NCBI RefSeq assembly: GCF_018139565.1
Contig: NZ_JAGSPK010000001.1
Location: 620,001-684,000, forward strand
DNA from: Cognatundibacterium rivi
GTDB taxonomy: Bacteria; Pseudomonadota; Gammaproteobacteria; Burkholderiales; Burkholderiaceae_D
Direction: 5' to 3'
DNA length: 64,000 nt
Made by a program: the position numbers and the translations under genes. A model generated the notes under the pieces. The model was not told the origin of the DNA and searched no databases. It worked only from the letters and a program-made list of their open reading frames with translations. The first letter of the stretch is position 1. The number at the start of each line of letters is the position of its first letter. Positions 1 through 11,674 of the stretch are shown here, in pieces.

Positions 1-1951
1 CATCGCTGGTCGTCCCTGTTTTACCGGCCAGATCATGGCGTCCTAAGCGCGCGCTGGCTGAGGCACCGGTACCGCTGCGGGTGACTTCACTTAACAGGCT
101 ATGCATCACAAAGGCATTCCTGCCATCAATCACACGGGCATCTTCCTGCGCAATCGCAGGTGCTTTATTTTCACTCAGCACCTTGCCTTTGGCGTCAACG
201 ACCTTGCTGATCAGCCAAGGCGTGATCTGATAACCACCATTCGCAAATACGGCATATCCGGCTGCCAGTTGTACTGGTGTGACAGCACCAGTGCCGAGCG
301 CCATGGTCAGATCGTCCGGATGCTTTTCTTTATTAAAGCCAAAACGCGGCAACCAGTTATGCGCAGTATCGACCCCGATGGATTTCAGTATGCGTACAGA
401 GACCACGTTTTTCGATTGTGCCAGCGCCGTACGCATGCTGATGGGGCCATCATATTTGCCATCGTCATTGCGTGGGTCCCAGCGCAGCAAGGTGCCGGTT
501 GTGGCGGAGAGTTGCACATCATTGATCAGCGTAGCCGGAGAAAAGCCTTTTTCCAGCGCCGCCGAATAAATGAATGGCTTGATGCTGGAACCAGGCTGAC
601 GCCAGGCACTGGTGACATGATTGAATTTTTTACGGTTGAAATCGAAACCACCAACCAGCGCACGATAAGCACCGGTTTCCGCATTCAGGGCAACGTAGGC
701 GCCTTCGACTTCAGGCAACTGGCTGATGCTCCAGCGTTTCTTGGCATCTTGTATTACGCGGATTACCGCGCCCGGAACGATTTTCAGACTGGATTTCGCT
801 TTCGCTTGCAAGGCGTTCTCCGCAAATTTTAAGCCGTCGCCATCAACCACCGCGGTGTCACCGTTGGCCAGTTCCGCCTTGATGACTTTGCTGCTGACTT
901 CGGTCACGACTGCGGCTTGCAATTTATCGCTGGAAGGATGTTTGCGCAGCACCTCATCAATCGCATCGTCACGTTCATCTTCGTCCGCGGGCAGTTGGAT
1001 AAAGGCTTCGGGACCGCGATAGCCGTGGCGCTGGTCATACGCCATGACGTTATTGCGTACTGCTTCATAAGCAGCTTCCTGATCTGCTTTCAGCAGCGTG
1101 GTATAGACTTTGATGCCACTGGTGTAGGCTTGTTCTTTGTATTCATCGACGATTTTCTGGCGCACCATCTCGGCGACATAGTCGGCATGAGTGTCATAAA
1201 TATGTTTGCCGGTGACGGTGATTCTTTCGTGTAAAGCCTGATCGTATTGCGCTTCGGTGATCACGCCACGATTGAGCATAAGTTTGAGCACAACTTCCTG
1301 CCTTTGTTTGGCCTTTTGAAAGTTGCTGACAGGATTATGCCGGACCGGATTTTTCGGTATCCCGACCAGCATTGCTGCTTCTGCCAGACTCAGTTCATTC
1401 AGTGATTTATTGAAGTAAGTCCGCGCTGCGCCAGCGAAGCCGTGGGTGCGCTGCCCCAGATAAATCTGATTCATGTACAGCTCCAGAATCTGATCTTTAC
1501 TGAGCGCGGCTTCGATGCGGGTAGTCAGTAGTAATTCTTTGAGTTTGCGATTCACGGTTTTTTCCTGCGACAGGAAAAAATTTCTGGCGACCTGCATCGT
1601 GATGGTCGACGCACCCTGATGAAATCCACCGCGCAGATCAGCCAGAACCGCACGACCAGCACCGATAAAGTCGATACCGCTATGTTCGTAAAAGCGCGCA
1701 TCCTCGGTAGAGAGCAGTGCCGTTTTCAGTTTTTCGGGAATCTCTTTGATGGGTACAAATTCGCGGTGTTCTTCACCGAACTCACCGATCAGCGCGTTAT
1801 CGGCAGTATAGATACGCAGCGGTATCTTTGGACGGTAATCGGTCACCGCGTCGAGTGGCGGCAGGTTGGGCGCAAGTACCAGAAACACGTAGGCCAGAAC
1901 GCCCGCAGCAATGATGCCCAGAGATGCCACGATGGCAGCAATCCATTTCAT
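1..1951 (-). CDS. mrcA: Penicillin-binding protein 1A (bifunctional glycosyltransferase/transpeptidase), C-terminus cut by window edge
   Basis: Class A PBP that polymerises glycan strands and cross-links peptidoglycan in the periplasm, anchored by one N-terminal membrane helix (about residues 3-27). Reading the minus strand from the ATG at 1951, the GT51 domain shows EDARFYEHSG with the catalytic Glu and GASTITMQVARNFF. The transpeptidase domain shows PGSSIKPF (SxxK serine), SKN (SxN) and, in the last codons before the edge, AGKTGTTSD (KTG box). About 650 codons are visible, so the end of the transpeptidase domain and any C-terminal tail lie to the left. The start has a GAGGA ribosome site and lies 7 bp after the stop of the upstream mdlB-like gene, so it is probably cotranscribed with it. 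Family assignment is secure; mrcA versus another class A paralog is inferred from the domain order and length. Confidence 0.93.
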   Translation of the reverse strand, partial: MKWIAAIVASLGIIAAGVLAYVFLVLAPNLPPLDAVTDYRPKIPLRIYTADNALIGEFGEEHREFVPIKEIPEKLKTALLSTEDARFYEHSGIDFIGAGRAVLADLRGGFHQGASTITMQVARNFFLSQEKTVNRKLKELLLTTRIEAALSKDQILELYMNQIYLGQRTHGFAGAARTYFNKSLNELSLAEAAMLVGIPKNPVRHNPVSNFQKAKQRQEVVLKLMLNRGVITEAQYDQALHERITVTGKHIYDTHADYVAEMVRQKIVDEYKEQAYTSGIKVYTTLLKADQEAAYEAVRNNVMAYDQRHGYRGPEAFIQLPADEDERDDAIDEVLRKHPSSDKLQAAVVTEVSSKVIKAELANGDTAVVDGDGLKFAENALQAKAKSSLKIVPGAVIRVIQDAKKRWSISQLPEVEGAYVALNAETGAYRALVGGFDFNRKKFNHVTSAWRQPGSSIKPFIYSAALEKGFSPATLINDVQLSATTGTLLRWDPRNDDGKYDGPISMRTALAQSKNVVSVRILKSIGVDTAHNWLPRFGFNKEKHPDDLTMALGTGAVTPVQLAAGYAVFANGGYQITPWLISKVVDAKGKVLSENKAPAIAQEDARVIDGRNAFVMHSLLSEVTRSGTGASASARLGRHDLAGKTGTTSD

Positions 1952-1957
1952 GTCGGT

Positions 1958-3718
1958 TTAATCCTCTAAAGTTTGCAGCAGATACAGTTTTTGATAAATG
2001 CCCTGATCTATCTGCATTAATTCCTGATGCTGACCTTGCTCAGCGATTTTGCCGTGATTCAGAACGATGATGCTGTCTGCATCTCTGATGGTGGAGAGAC
2101 GATGCGCAATGGCGATGATCGTGACTTTGCCGCGTAATTCATTCAGCGCAATTTGCACGATCTGTTCGGTTTCGCTATCAATATGGGAAGTCGCCTCATC
2201 CAGGAATAGGATGCGTGGCTGACCCGCCAGTGCGCGGGCAATCGCAATCAGTTGTTTTTGCCCTGTGGATAATCTGGCGCCACCTTCGCCCAGTGGCGTG
2301 TCATAGCCATGTTCCAGTTGCAGAATAAACTCATGTACGTGTGCTGCTTTCGCTGCGGTGATGATGTCCGCCTCGCTGATGCTGCGCCCCATCGCGATAT
2401 TTTCACGCGCGCTGGCGGCAAGCAAAAAGGGTTCTTGCGGTACGAGGCCGACGCTGGCACGGAAATGCTCATCTGAGAATGCGGCAATGTCATGCCCATC
2501 GATCCTGATGCTGCCGGATTGCGCTGAATAGAAGCGCAGCAGCAAGCTCATCAGCGTCGATTTTCCGCTGCCGGTATGACCGACCACACCAAAAAAACTG
2601 CCGGCCGGAACGTGTAAATTCACGTCCTGCAATACCGGATGTCCGGCGTTGTATGCAAAGCTCAGATGCTCGATGTTCACGTCGCCTGACAGCATTTGTG
2701 CATCGGTACTGGTATTCGCGGTCTGCTGTTCGTGTAACAAGGTGTTGACCCGCGCAGCTGAGACGACGGCTTGCTGAATTTGCCCGAATTGCAGTGTAAT
2801 CTGAATCAGCGGATCAACAACACGGGCGATATAGCTGACAAACGCATACAGAATCCCGACTTCGACACCCGAAAAACTGCGTTGCCCAAAGCTGTAAATC
2901 ACAACCACCAGCAGCACGGAATTGAGTAAATCCAGTGCTGGTCGCAGCAACCACGCGTTTGCGCGCAGTTCATCAAGACGGGCGACGTAATGCAATTGGT
3001 TAGTGTTGGCAAAGCGCTGGCCGAAACGTTGTTCGGCATTGCTGGCCTGCAGTGCGCTCATGCCACTGATGCTCTCTGCAACCTGCGCGTTGATGTCGCT
3101 GCGTAACTGCCGCGCACGGCTGACGGCGGGGGCGCTCCAGCGCTGATAAAACCAGACAATAATCACTACAGCCGGAATTAAGGTGATGACGATCAGCATC
3201 AATCGCCAGTCCAGCCAAGCCATTGCCACCAGTGCGCCGAGTACGACGATGGAGCTGTCCAGCATCACAAACAATACCTGCACATACAGATTTTTGACTG
3301 ACTCGGTATCGTTGGTGACGCGGCTGACGAGCTGACCGGTAATCGCTTTATCGAAGAAGGCCATAGGCAAACGAAGGACATGTCCATACACCTGTTCGCG
3401 TAAGCGCCGCACTGAGCGCATTGCAACGCCTGCAAGCCGGGTCAACTGCATGTAGCGTAACCAGGTTGCACCCCAGCCCGTCAGTACATATGCGATCAGC
3501 AAGGCGATCACCGCAGGCCAGTCCATCATGCGCGGCAGCAGATAGCGGTCGATAAACGCTTTACCGATTAAAGGGCCGAGTGCTTCCAATCCGGCGGCAA
3601 TCAATAAGAAAAATATGCCCCAGACGACATGGTTTTTTTCCGGCTGGGCCGCTTGCACCAATAACTGTACGGCTAATTTTTTTTCAGATTTCGGAGTGGT
3701 ATTTTCTGTCGTACTCAT
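1958..3718 (-). CDS. mdlB: ABC exporter half-transporter, second subunit (MdlB-like)
   Basis: Half-size ABC exporter of 586 residues: a type-1 six-helix membrane domain (about 40-330) followed by an ATPase domain with Walker A GHTGSGKST, a degenerate signature LSTGQ, Walker B LFLDEATS with the catalytic Glu present, and the switch His in IAIAHRLS. It is paired with the gene just upstream, as in the E. coli multidrug-resistance-like MdlAB heterodimer. The ATG at 3718 follows the upstream stop after one base, which suggests translational coupling; an in-frame ATG at 3730 would overlap it slightly. The frame stays open further 5', but that extension lies inside the upstream gene and is not used here. 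Substrate unknown; drug, lipid or peptide export are all possible. Confidence 0.85.
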   Translation of the reverse strand: MSTTENTTPKSEKKLAVQLLVQAAQPEKNHVVWGIFFLLIAAGLEALGPLIGKAFIDRYLLPRMMDWPAVIALLIAYVLTGWGATWLRYMQLTRLAGVAMRSVRRLREQVYGHVLRLPMAFFDKAITGQLVSRVTNDTESVKNLYVQVLFVMLDSSIVVLGALVAMAWLDWRLMLIVITLIPAVVIIVWFYQRWSAPAVSRARQLRSDINAQVAESISGMSALQASNAEQRFGQRFANTNQLHYVARLDELRANAWLLRPALDLLNSVLLVVVIYSFGQRSFSGVEVGILYAFVSYIARVVDPLIQITLQFGQIQQAVVSAARVNTLLHEQQTANTSTDAQMLSGDVNIEHLSFAYNAGHPVLQDVNLHVPAGSFFGVVGHTGSGKSTLMSLLLRFYSAQSGSIRIDGHDIAAFSDEHFRASVGLVPQEPFLLAASARENIAMGRSISEADIITAAKAAHVHEFILQLEHGYDTPLGEGGARLSTGQKQLIAIARALAGQPRILFLDEATSHIDSETEQIVQIALNELRGKVTIIAIAHRLSTIRDADSIIVLNHGKIAEQGQHQELMQIDQGIYQKLYLLQTLED

Positions 3719-3719
3719 A

Positions 3720-5471
3720 TCACGCGGCATGTAAGCTTGCCTCCAGTTGCTGATAGCGCCATTGCGATGCGTACCATTGATTGGCGTCCAGCAGTTGTTG
3801 ATGCGTTCCTTGTTCTGTGATTTTTCCATCCCGCAAAACAAGAATGTGATCAGCGTCGACCACCGCACTGAGGCGGTGACTGATGATGATTGCACTGCGT
3901 TCGTTTTGCTTTTGACGTAATTCAGCAAGATGTTGCAGGATGCGGGTTTCGGTATCCGTATCGACGGCAGAAAGCGCATCATCCAGGATCAACAGCGGAC
4001 TGGATGTCAGCAGTGCACGGGCAATTGCGACGCGCTGGCGCTGGCCGCCGGACAGTGTGACACCACGCTCACCGACGGGGGTATCGTAGCCTTGCGGAAA
4101 GCGCAGAATGTCATCATGTACTGCAGCTAAAGTCGCGGCACGGATTACCTGCTCACGACTGGCGTCAGGATTCGACAGCGCAATATTGTCTGCGACCGAT
4201 GCCGAAAATAAAAAAGGTTCTTGTGCTACCCAGTTGATGGCTGTTCGTAAGCTGTGTAAAGGATATTCTGCGATCGCATGGTCGCCCCACCATACCTGCC
4301 CATGCGCAGTTTCTATTTGCCGCAACAATAATTTAATGATGCTGGATTTCCCTGCGCCGGTTGGCCCGACGATACCCAGCGTTTTTCCGGGAGCGATGGA
4401 CACCGAAATATCGGTCAGCGCATTTCTGCTTTGGCCGGGATACGCAAAACTGATGTGGTCGAAACGTATCGTGCCAGATGGCAGGCTGTTCAGCGTGCCT
4501 TTGTCCTGAATCGACAGTTCTTGTGACAAGACCGGTTCCAGTCGGCCCCAAGCCGCTTTGCCGCGCTCCATTAACGATAATACCCAGCCCGCAGCGAACA
4601 TGGGCCAGATCAGTTGTCCCAGATACATAGTAAAGCTGGTGAGTGCGCCTATAGTCATTTCTCCGTGCCACACCAGATACCCACCGACCGCTAGTGTCAG
4701 TGCGCCGGCTGCCGTCAGCGTGATACCGACCGCAGGCTCATAAGCGGCTTCCCAGCTTTGCGCCGACAGGCTGGCGCTGGCTGCGTTTTCAGCGAGTTCG
4801 GCAAACTGTGCAGCACTGCGTTGTTCCAGACCTAAAGCGCGCAGAGTACGCACACCGGCGAGGGTTTCCTGTACCTGATCGTTGAGTTTACTGAAGCGTT
4901 CCAGCGAATCGCGCGAGGCTTCATGTACCTGATGGGTGATATGCCGGAACGCCCACGCCATCAGGGGAAATGGCAATAATGCCGCCACCGCAAGACGCCA
5001 GTCCACGCCAAGTAACATCATGCCGATGACGAGGGCGAATGTCATCGAGCCATCAAAACCTGCCAATGCGGCTTCACCGGCTGCAAGTTCTATCGCATCG
5101 GCATCATTGGTGCCGAGTGCCATCAAGTCGCCAGTACGTTGTTGCTGAAAAAAATTCTGTCCCTGCAAACTCAGGCGCTGATATAAACGGGTACGGAGTT
5201 CGACGCCAAGCTGATACGAGGCTGTGAACAGCTGCATGCGCCAGCCGACACGCAAAAAATAAATGGCGATGCCCATCAACAGTAGCCAGCCCAGCTCGAT
5301 CAGCATGCCGTGTTGGTCGAGTTGCCCGCTCACCAGTCCATCAATCACGGCGCCAACGCGACGCGGTATTAATACGGTCATCAGGGCGACGGCGAACAGC
5401 ATACTGGCTGCTGCACAATAGCGTTGCCAATGACGGCGGATAAATGTTTTCAGTAGTTGGAACAGTGTCAT
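3720..5471 (-). CDS. mdlA: ABC exporter half-transporter, first subunit (MdlA-like)
   Basis: Half-size ABC exporter of 583 residues with an N-terminal six-helix membrane domain and a C-terminal ATPase domain: Walker A GPTGAGKSS, a canonical LSGGQ signature, Walker B LLILDDALSAVD and IIISHRLSAV. The residue after the Walker B Asp is Asp where a catalytic Glu is usual, as in MdlA-type subunits. Together with the LSTGQ of its partner this predicts one consensus and one degenerate ATP site. The start was set at the ATG at 5471 rather than the TTG at 5498, because the upstream extension falls inside an intergenic repeat that recurs at 33.36 kb. Probably the first gene of an operon with the MdlB-like gene and mrcA. 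Substrate unknown. Confidence 0.85.
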   Translation of the reverse strand: MTLFQLLKTFIRRHWQRYCAAASMLFAVALMTVLIPRRVGAVIDGLVSGQLDQHGMLIELGWLLLMGIAIYFLRVGWRMQLFTASYQLGVELRTRLYQRLSLQGQNFFQQQRTGDLMALGTNDADAIELAAGEAALAGFDGSMTFALVIGMMLLGVDWRLAVAALLPFPLMAWAFRHITHQVHEASRDSLERFSKLNDQVQETLAGVRTLRALGLEQRSAAQFAELAENAASASLSAQSWEAAYEPAVGITLTAAGALTLAVGGYLVWHGEMTIGALTSFTMYLGQLIWPMFAAGWVLSLMERGKAAWGRLEPVLSQELSIQDKGTLNSLPSGTIRFDHISFAYPGQSRNALTDISVSIAPGKTLGIVGPTGAGKSSIIKLLLRQIETAHGQVWWGDHAIAEYPLHSLRTAINWVAQEPFLFSASVADNIALSNPDASREQVIRAATLAAVHDDILRFPQGYDTPVGERGVTLSGGQRQRVAIARALLTSSPLLILDDALSAVDTDTETRILQHLAELRQKQNERSAIIISHRLSAVVDADHILVLRDGKITEQGTHQQLLDANQWYASQWRYQQLEASLHAA

Positions 5472-5484
5472 GCAAATTCTGAAG

Positions 5485-5570
5485 TAGGACTTCTGCAAAA
5501 CTGCCCCGGCGGCGCGATGACTTCTGGCCGTACTATGCGTACAGTTTTCGTTACCATGCTTTGCCGGGGA
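5485..5570. repeat. Intergenic dispersed repeat, copy 1
   Basis: About 85 bp that align with 33363-33448 in the same orientation at roughly 75 percent identity by eye. The best conserved blocks are TAGGACTT at the left, CCCCGGCGGCG, and CTGGCCGTACTAT. In this copy the CCCCGGC near 5505 can pair with GCCGGGG near 5565, so a long hairpin is possible. It lies immediately upstream of the mdlA-like start codon. No reading frame or transposase is associated with it. Confidence 0.7.
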
Positions 5571-5591
5571 TGATTTTGCATCAGCCCTGTT

Positions 5592-5631
5592 AAATAAAAA
5601 ATCCGTTATCCCACAAACAGGATAACGGATT
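5592..5631 (-). terminator. Rho-independent terminator of the S9 peptidase gene
   Basis: On the minus strand a perfect 12-bp stem (AATCCGTTATCC at 5600-5611 paired with GGATAACGGATT at 5620-5631) with an 8-base loop is followed by a T-rich run. It lies about 95 bp after the stop of the prolyl oligopeptidase gene. Confidence 0.85.
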
Positions 5632-5725
5632 GTAAACGCATTAAACGGATTGTGATTGGATCACAGGCTGATTCGGTTCTCGTCGTCGAATCAGTATCGT
5701 TCCAATTTGTTGCAGTTTGCCGTCA

Positions 5726-7837
5726 TCAGTGAATCGCATTTGCGTCGTTGTCGCGTTTTAACATATTCCACAAGAAGCTGTAGGTAATTGCGCTCATATC
5801 GGCTCTTTGTTCATTATTTGCTGCACCACCATGTCCGCCTTCAATGTTTTCGTAGTACCAGACATTTTTATGACCCTGATCCAGCATTTTTGCCGCCATT
5901 TTACGGGCATGGCCGGGGTGGACGCGATCATCACGGGTTGAGGTGATGAACAGAACGTTAGGATAGCGAACACCTGCTTTGACGTTGTGATAAGGCGAGT
6001 AACGCTGGATGTATACCCATTCTTGCGGTACGTCAGGGTTGCCATATTCGCCCATCCAGGACGCACCCGCCAGCAATTGATTGTAGCGCTGCATATCCAG
6101 CAGCGGTACCTGGCTGACAACAGCGTTAAACAGTTCCGGATGCTGAGTCAGTGCAACGCCCGCCAGCAGGCCGCCGTTACTGCCACCCATGGCACCAAGA
6201 TGACGGGGGCTGGTTATTTTGCTGGTGATCAGGCTGTTTGCCACTGCCGCAAAGTCATCATACGCACGCTGGCGGTTTTCTTTCAGTGCGGCCTGATGCC
6301 AGCGCGGGCCGAATTCACCACCGCCACGAATATTCGCAACGACATAAACGCCGCCTTTTTCCAGCCAGGTTTTACCTAAGGCGCCAGAGTAGGACGGTGT
6401 CATGGAAATTTGGAAACCACCATAGCCGTACAGCAGGGTTGGATTGTTGCCGTCGTATTTGACGTCTTTTCGTTTGACGACGAAGTAAGGAACTTGCGTG
6501 CCATCAGCCGAAGTCGCAAATTGCTGAACTGTTTCGTAAGGAGATGCATCAAAAAATGCGGGCGCTGATTTCAATTGTTCGCGTGTATCGTTGCCGGCAT
6601 GTGCGAGCAGATAGATGCTTGGTGTCAGATAATCAGAATAACTCAGGAAGTAATCATCATTGCCCTCAACGTCAACGGCACTGATGCCCACGGCGCCCAT
6701 GGTTGGTAACTGCACCTGGCGGGACGCCCATTTCCCATCTGCAAATTTCCATTCCTGCAAATGGCTTTTAACATTGTTGAGTGACTGTACCAGCAGGTAG
6801 TTTTTAGTTGCAGTTAAGCCCGTGAAAGACGTGCTGTCTGTTGGCTCAAACAGCGTAGTGAATTGCCGGTCACCATGTTGAAAGGCCTTAAAATCAATCG
6901 CGAGAACGCTGCCACTGGCATAGGTTTTTTCACCGATTTTCCAGGTTTCTCGTGGCGTCACGATCATTTGTGTGCTGAAAAAGGCGACGCCGGATTTTTC
7001 AGGGATATCGAGCTTCTGTAACTGGCCGCCTTCAAGTAAAAAATTTTCTGCGGTATAAAAAGTGATCTGACGGTGAACCAGATTGTGTTGAATTCCCCCA
7101 TGCTGCGTACTTTGTGCGGAGACAGCCATGTCGGCTTTTTTACCCTCCAGAATAGTTTTAGCATCGCTGATCGGCGTGCCTCGCTTCCATAATTTGACGA
7201 TACGGGCATAGCCTGAATCGGTGAGCGATCCGGCGCCAAAGTCGGTGGCGACAAACAAGCTGTCTTTATCGCGCCAGTCCAGTGACATTTTTGCTTCCGG
7301 CAGCGAGAAGCCATCTTTTACAAAAGTTTTTGTGTTCAGATCGAATTCACGCATGGTGACGGCGTCGGCGCCGCCTCGGGAGAGTTCAATCAGGCAACGG
7401 TCAAACGCGGGTTCGCGGCAATTACTATTTTTGAATACCCAGTTTTCGTTTTCTGCTGCAGCCAGCGCACCGATGTCGAGCACAGTTTCCCATTTTGGTT
7501 GTGCCTTGCGATATTCTTCAAGTGAAGTTTTGCGCCAGATACCGCGCGGGTGTTCAGCGTCGGTCCAGAAGTTATAGACGGCATCGCCCATTTTTCGTAT
7601 GCCGGGGATGCGGTCTTTCGAATTCAGAATGACTTGCAAATCGCTGCGTAATTGTTTGAAACCAGCGTCGTTATCGAGCTTGTTGCGGGTGATCTGGTTT
7701 TGCGCCTTGACCCAATTCAGTGCTTTTTCTCCGGTGACGTCTTCCAGCCATTGTTGAGAATCCGTGGTTTGTGCCGCCGTGATGCTGGTTGCGCCGAGCA
7801 TACAGAGGGTGGTGAGCAGTGCTAACTGTGGTTTCAT
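5726..7837 (-). CDS. Prolyl oligopeptidase family serine peptidase (S9A), exported
   Basis: Serine peptidase of 703 residues, expected to cleave short proline-containing peptides after Pro. It starts with a signal peptide (MKPQLALLTTLCMLGATSITAAQ), so it should act in the periplasm or outside the cell. An N-terminal beta-propeller region (about 90-440) precedes an alpha/beta-hydrolase domain. The catalytic serine is S553 in GGSNGGLLAG, the acid is in STRDDRVHPG (D636/D637) and the histidine is H669 in EGGHGG. A GGAGA ribosome site precedes the ATG and a strong terminator follows. The neighbouring M4 and M14 genes are also exported peptidases on the same strand, but each is separated by a long gap, so they are probably independent units. 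Confidence 0.9.
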   Translation of the reverse strand: MKPQLALLTTLCMLGATSITAAQTTDSQQWLEDVTGEKALNWVKAQNQITRNKLDNDAGFKQLRSDLQVILNSKDRIPGIRKMGDAVYNFWTDAEHPRGIWRKTSLEEYRKAQPKWETVLDIGALAAAENENWVFKNSNCREPAFDRCLIELSRGGADAVTMREFDLNTKTFVKDGFSLPEAKMSLDWRDKDSLFVATDFGAGSLTDSGYARIVKLWKRGTPISDAKTILEGKKADMAVSAQSTQHGGIQHNLVHRQITFYTAENFLLEGGQLQKLDIPEKSGVAFFSTQMIVTPRETWKIGEKTYASGSVLAIDFKAFQHGDRQFTTLFEPTDSTSFTGLTATKNYLLVQSLNNVKSHLQEWKFADGKWASRQVQLPTMGAVGISAVDVEGNDDYFLSYSDYLTPSIYLLAHAGNDTREQLKSAPAFFDASPYETVQQFATSADGTQVPYFVVKRKDVKYDGNNPTLLYGYGGFQISMTPSYSGALGKTWLEKGGVYVVANIRGGGEFGPRWHQAALKENRQRAYDDFAAVANSLITSKITSPRHLGAMGGSNGGLLAGVALTQHPELFNAVVSQVPLLDMQRYNQLLAGASWMGEYGNPDVPQEWVYIQRYSPYHNVKAGVRYPNVLFITSTRDDRVHPGHARKMAAKMLDQGHKNVWYYENIEGGHGGAANNEQRADMSAITYSFLWNMLKRDNDANAIH

Positions 7838-8108
7838 TTTTTTTGAGTTCTCCGCGGTGTGATTTTGTTGCTCATTTCGTCGCTTATGTTGTGAGCGATA
7901 TCGTATTGTTTATTTGCGTTATTGTCGCTATACATCGACAAAAAATTATCTGAGTAGTTCCTTGTACGCATATATTTCTTGCTTCCGATTTCTTGCCTCC
8001 GTTATTGCGCTTCGTACGAAAATTGATTTGTTATGTGGAGCTGAATTGACGCTTTTATCCCGGCAGGATGTGCAGATCACAGGGCTTTTCGCGGCACTTT
8101 CGCGCATT
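7838..8108. other. Intergenic region, no gene seen
   Basis: Together with the terminator that follows, this makes a 353-bp gap upstream of the S9 peptidase gene and downstream of the M4 peptidase gene. It must carry the S9 peptidase promoter. A short inverted repeat TTGTCG (7922-7927) / CGACAA (7936-7941) is the only symmetric element noticed. No convincing coding frame. Confidence 0.5.
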
Positions 8109-8150
8109 AAAAATCCCGCTCAACTGCATAGCAGAAGGAGCGGGATTTTT
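8109..8150 (-). terminator. Rho-independent terminator of the M4 metallopeptidase gene (may act both ways)
   Basis: Stem AAAATCCCGCTC (8109-8121 region) pairs with GAGCGGGATTTT (8138-8149), with T-runs on both strands. It lies just after the stop of the minus-strand M4 gene. Confidence 0.8.
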
Positions 8151-8190
8151 TCTCACTCGTTACGAATGAGCGACGGCTTTGTACTTCCGT

Positions 8191-10733
<2,543 letters not shown>

Positions 10734-11648
10734 TTAAGGGGTGCGCGCAGTACGCACTGGCGCCGCAATATTCTGGCGTATCCATTTTTGCATGTCTTGC
10801 CAGATACGTTGTACTTCAGCTTCCGGCGGCATCTGCGTTGCGTTGGGTAACTCTATGGTGACAACTGGAATATCTTTGTGCAGTCCGCTGTAATTACCCA
10901 GTGAGCCGGGATAAACACCGACACGGTTATAGACCAGTCTGCCAAAGCGATTCGGCGGCTTGCTCGGCCCATCAAAATCCAGCACACCAAATGGCGCATG
11001 AACGGAGATGATCACATCCGGTTTATATTTTTCTATGGTGTCATATACCCAGCGACTTTCCGGTTCTGAAATTGGTGCTTTACCGGGATAGCGACGCGGA
11101 TCTTTTCTTGTCACACGAGCCCAGTAGGCGGGCGCTTCTTTTTCCCATTCCGGCGTGGGGAAGTTGCGGTTCAGGTCAATGCCACGGGCGTTGACCCGAC
11201 GCGGTTTCGCCGCGAGCAAGCCATCAGGATTCACGACCGGCGCGATTTTCCAATGAAACTCGGTCACGTCATTTTTCTGGATATTTTCCAGCCACTTGAA
11301 GACGATGGCCGATGCCGTTTGCTCGTCACCATGAATACCGCCGAGCAATAAGACTTTGATTGCGTTTGGATGTTTAGCATCTGCACGCCAGTCACGTGAC
11401 AGCAGAGGAAAACCATTCAGTGAATTTGTACCTGCGGGTATCAACTTACTTTTGAGGCAATCGTTGACATTGATTCCCGGTAATTTGAGTGCAAGCGGAG
11501 TGCACCAATCCGTGATGGTTTTTATCTTCGTAAGGGGGACGGCAAATACAGAGGGGGTTGATACGGCAGATATCAGCATAGTGCAGGCCAGCGCTGCTTT
11601 TTTGCAGGACGATGCAATGACTTTCCTACTCAATAAAAACCACTGCAT
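10734..11648 (-). CDS. M14 family zinc carboxypeptidase / murein-peptide-amidase-like, exported
   Basis: Protein of 304 residues with an N-terminal signal region ending near VSTPSVFA. The M14 fold is supported by the zinc site GGIHGDEQTA (His and Glu ligands), the substrate-binding VNARGIDLNRNFP, a third zinc ligand in SVHAPFG, and a catalytic Glu in VVTIELPNA. This motif set resembles MpaA-type enzymes, which trim the gamma-D-Glu-mDAP bond of murein peptides. That function is a family inference, and E. coli MpaA itself is cytoplasmic whereas this protein looks exported. It lies 26 bp downstream of the metK stop and may be read from the metK transcript. Confidence 0.8.
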   Translation of the reverse strand: MQWFLLSRKVIASSCKKAALACTMLISAVSTPSVFAVPLTKIKTITDWCTPLALKLPGINVNDCLKSKLIPAGTNSLNGFPLLSRDWRADAKHPNAIKVLLLGGIHGDEQTASAIVFKWLENIQKNDVTEFHWKIAPVVNPDGLLAAKPRRVNARGIDLNRNFPTPEWEKEAPAYWARVTRKDPRRYPGKAPISEPESRWVYDTIEKYKPDVIISVHAPFGVLDFDGPSKPPNRFGRLVYNRVGVYPGSLGNYSGLHKDIPVVTIELPNATQMPPEAEVQRIWQDMQKWIRQNIAAPVRTARTP

Positions 11649-11674
11649 CGTTACTTCAACTCCCGCTACAAAAA

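Noticed and set aside
101..832. Plus-strand frame of 243 codons at the left edge
   Set aside because: Antisense of the PBP1a gene, whose catalytic motifs fix the real frame on the minus strand.
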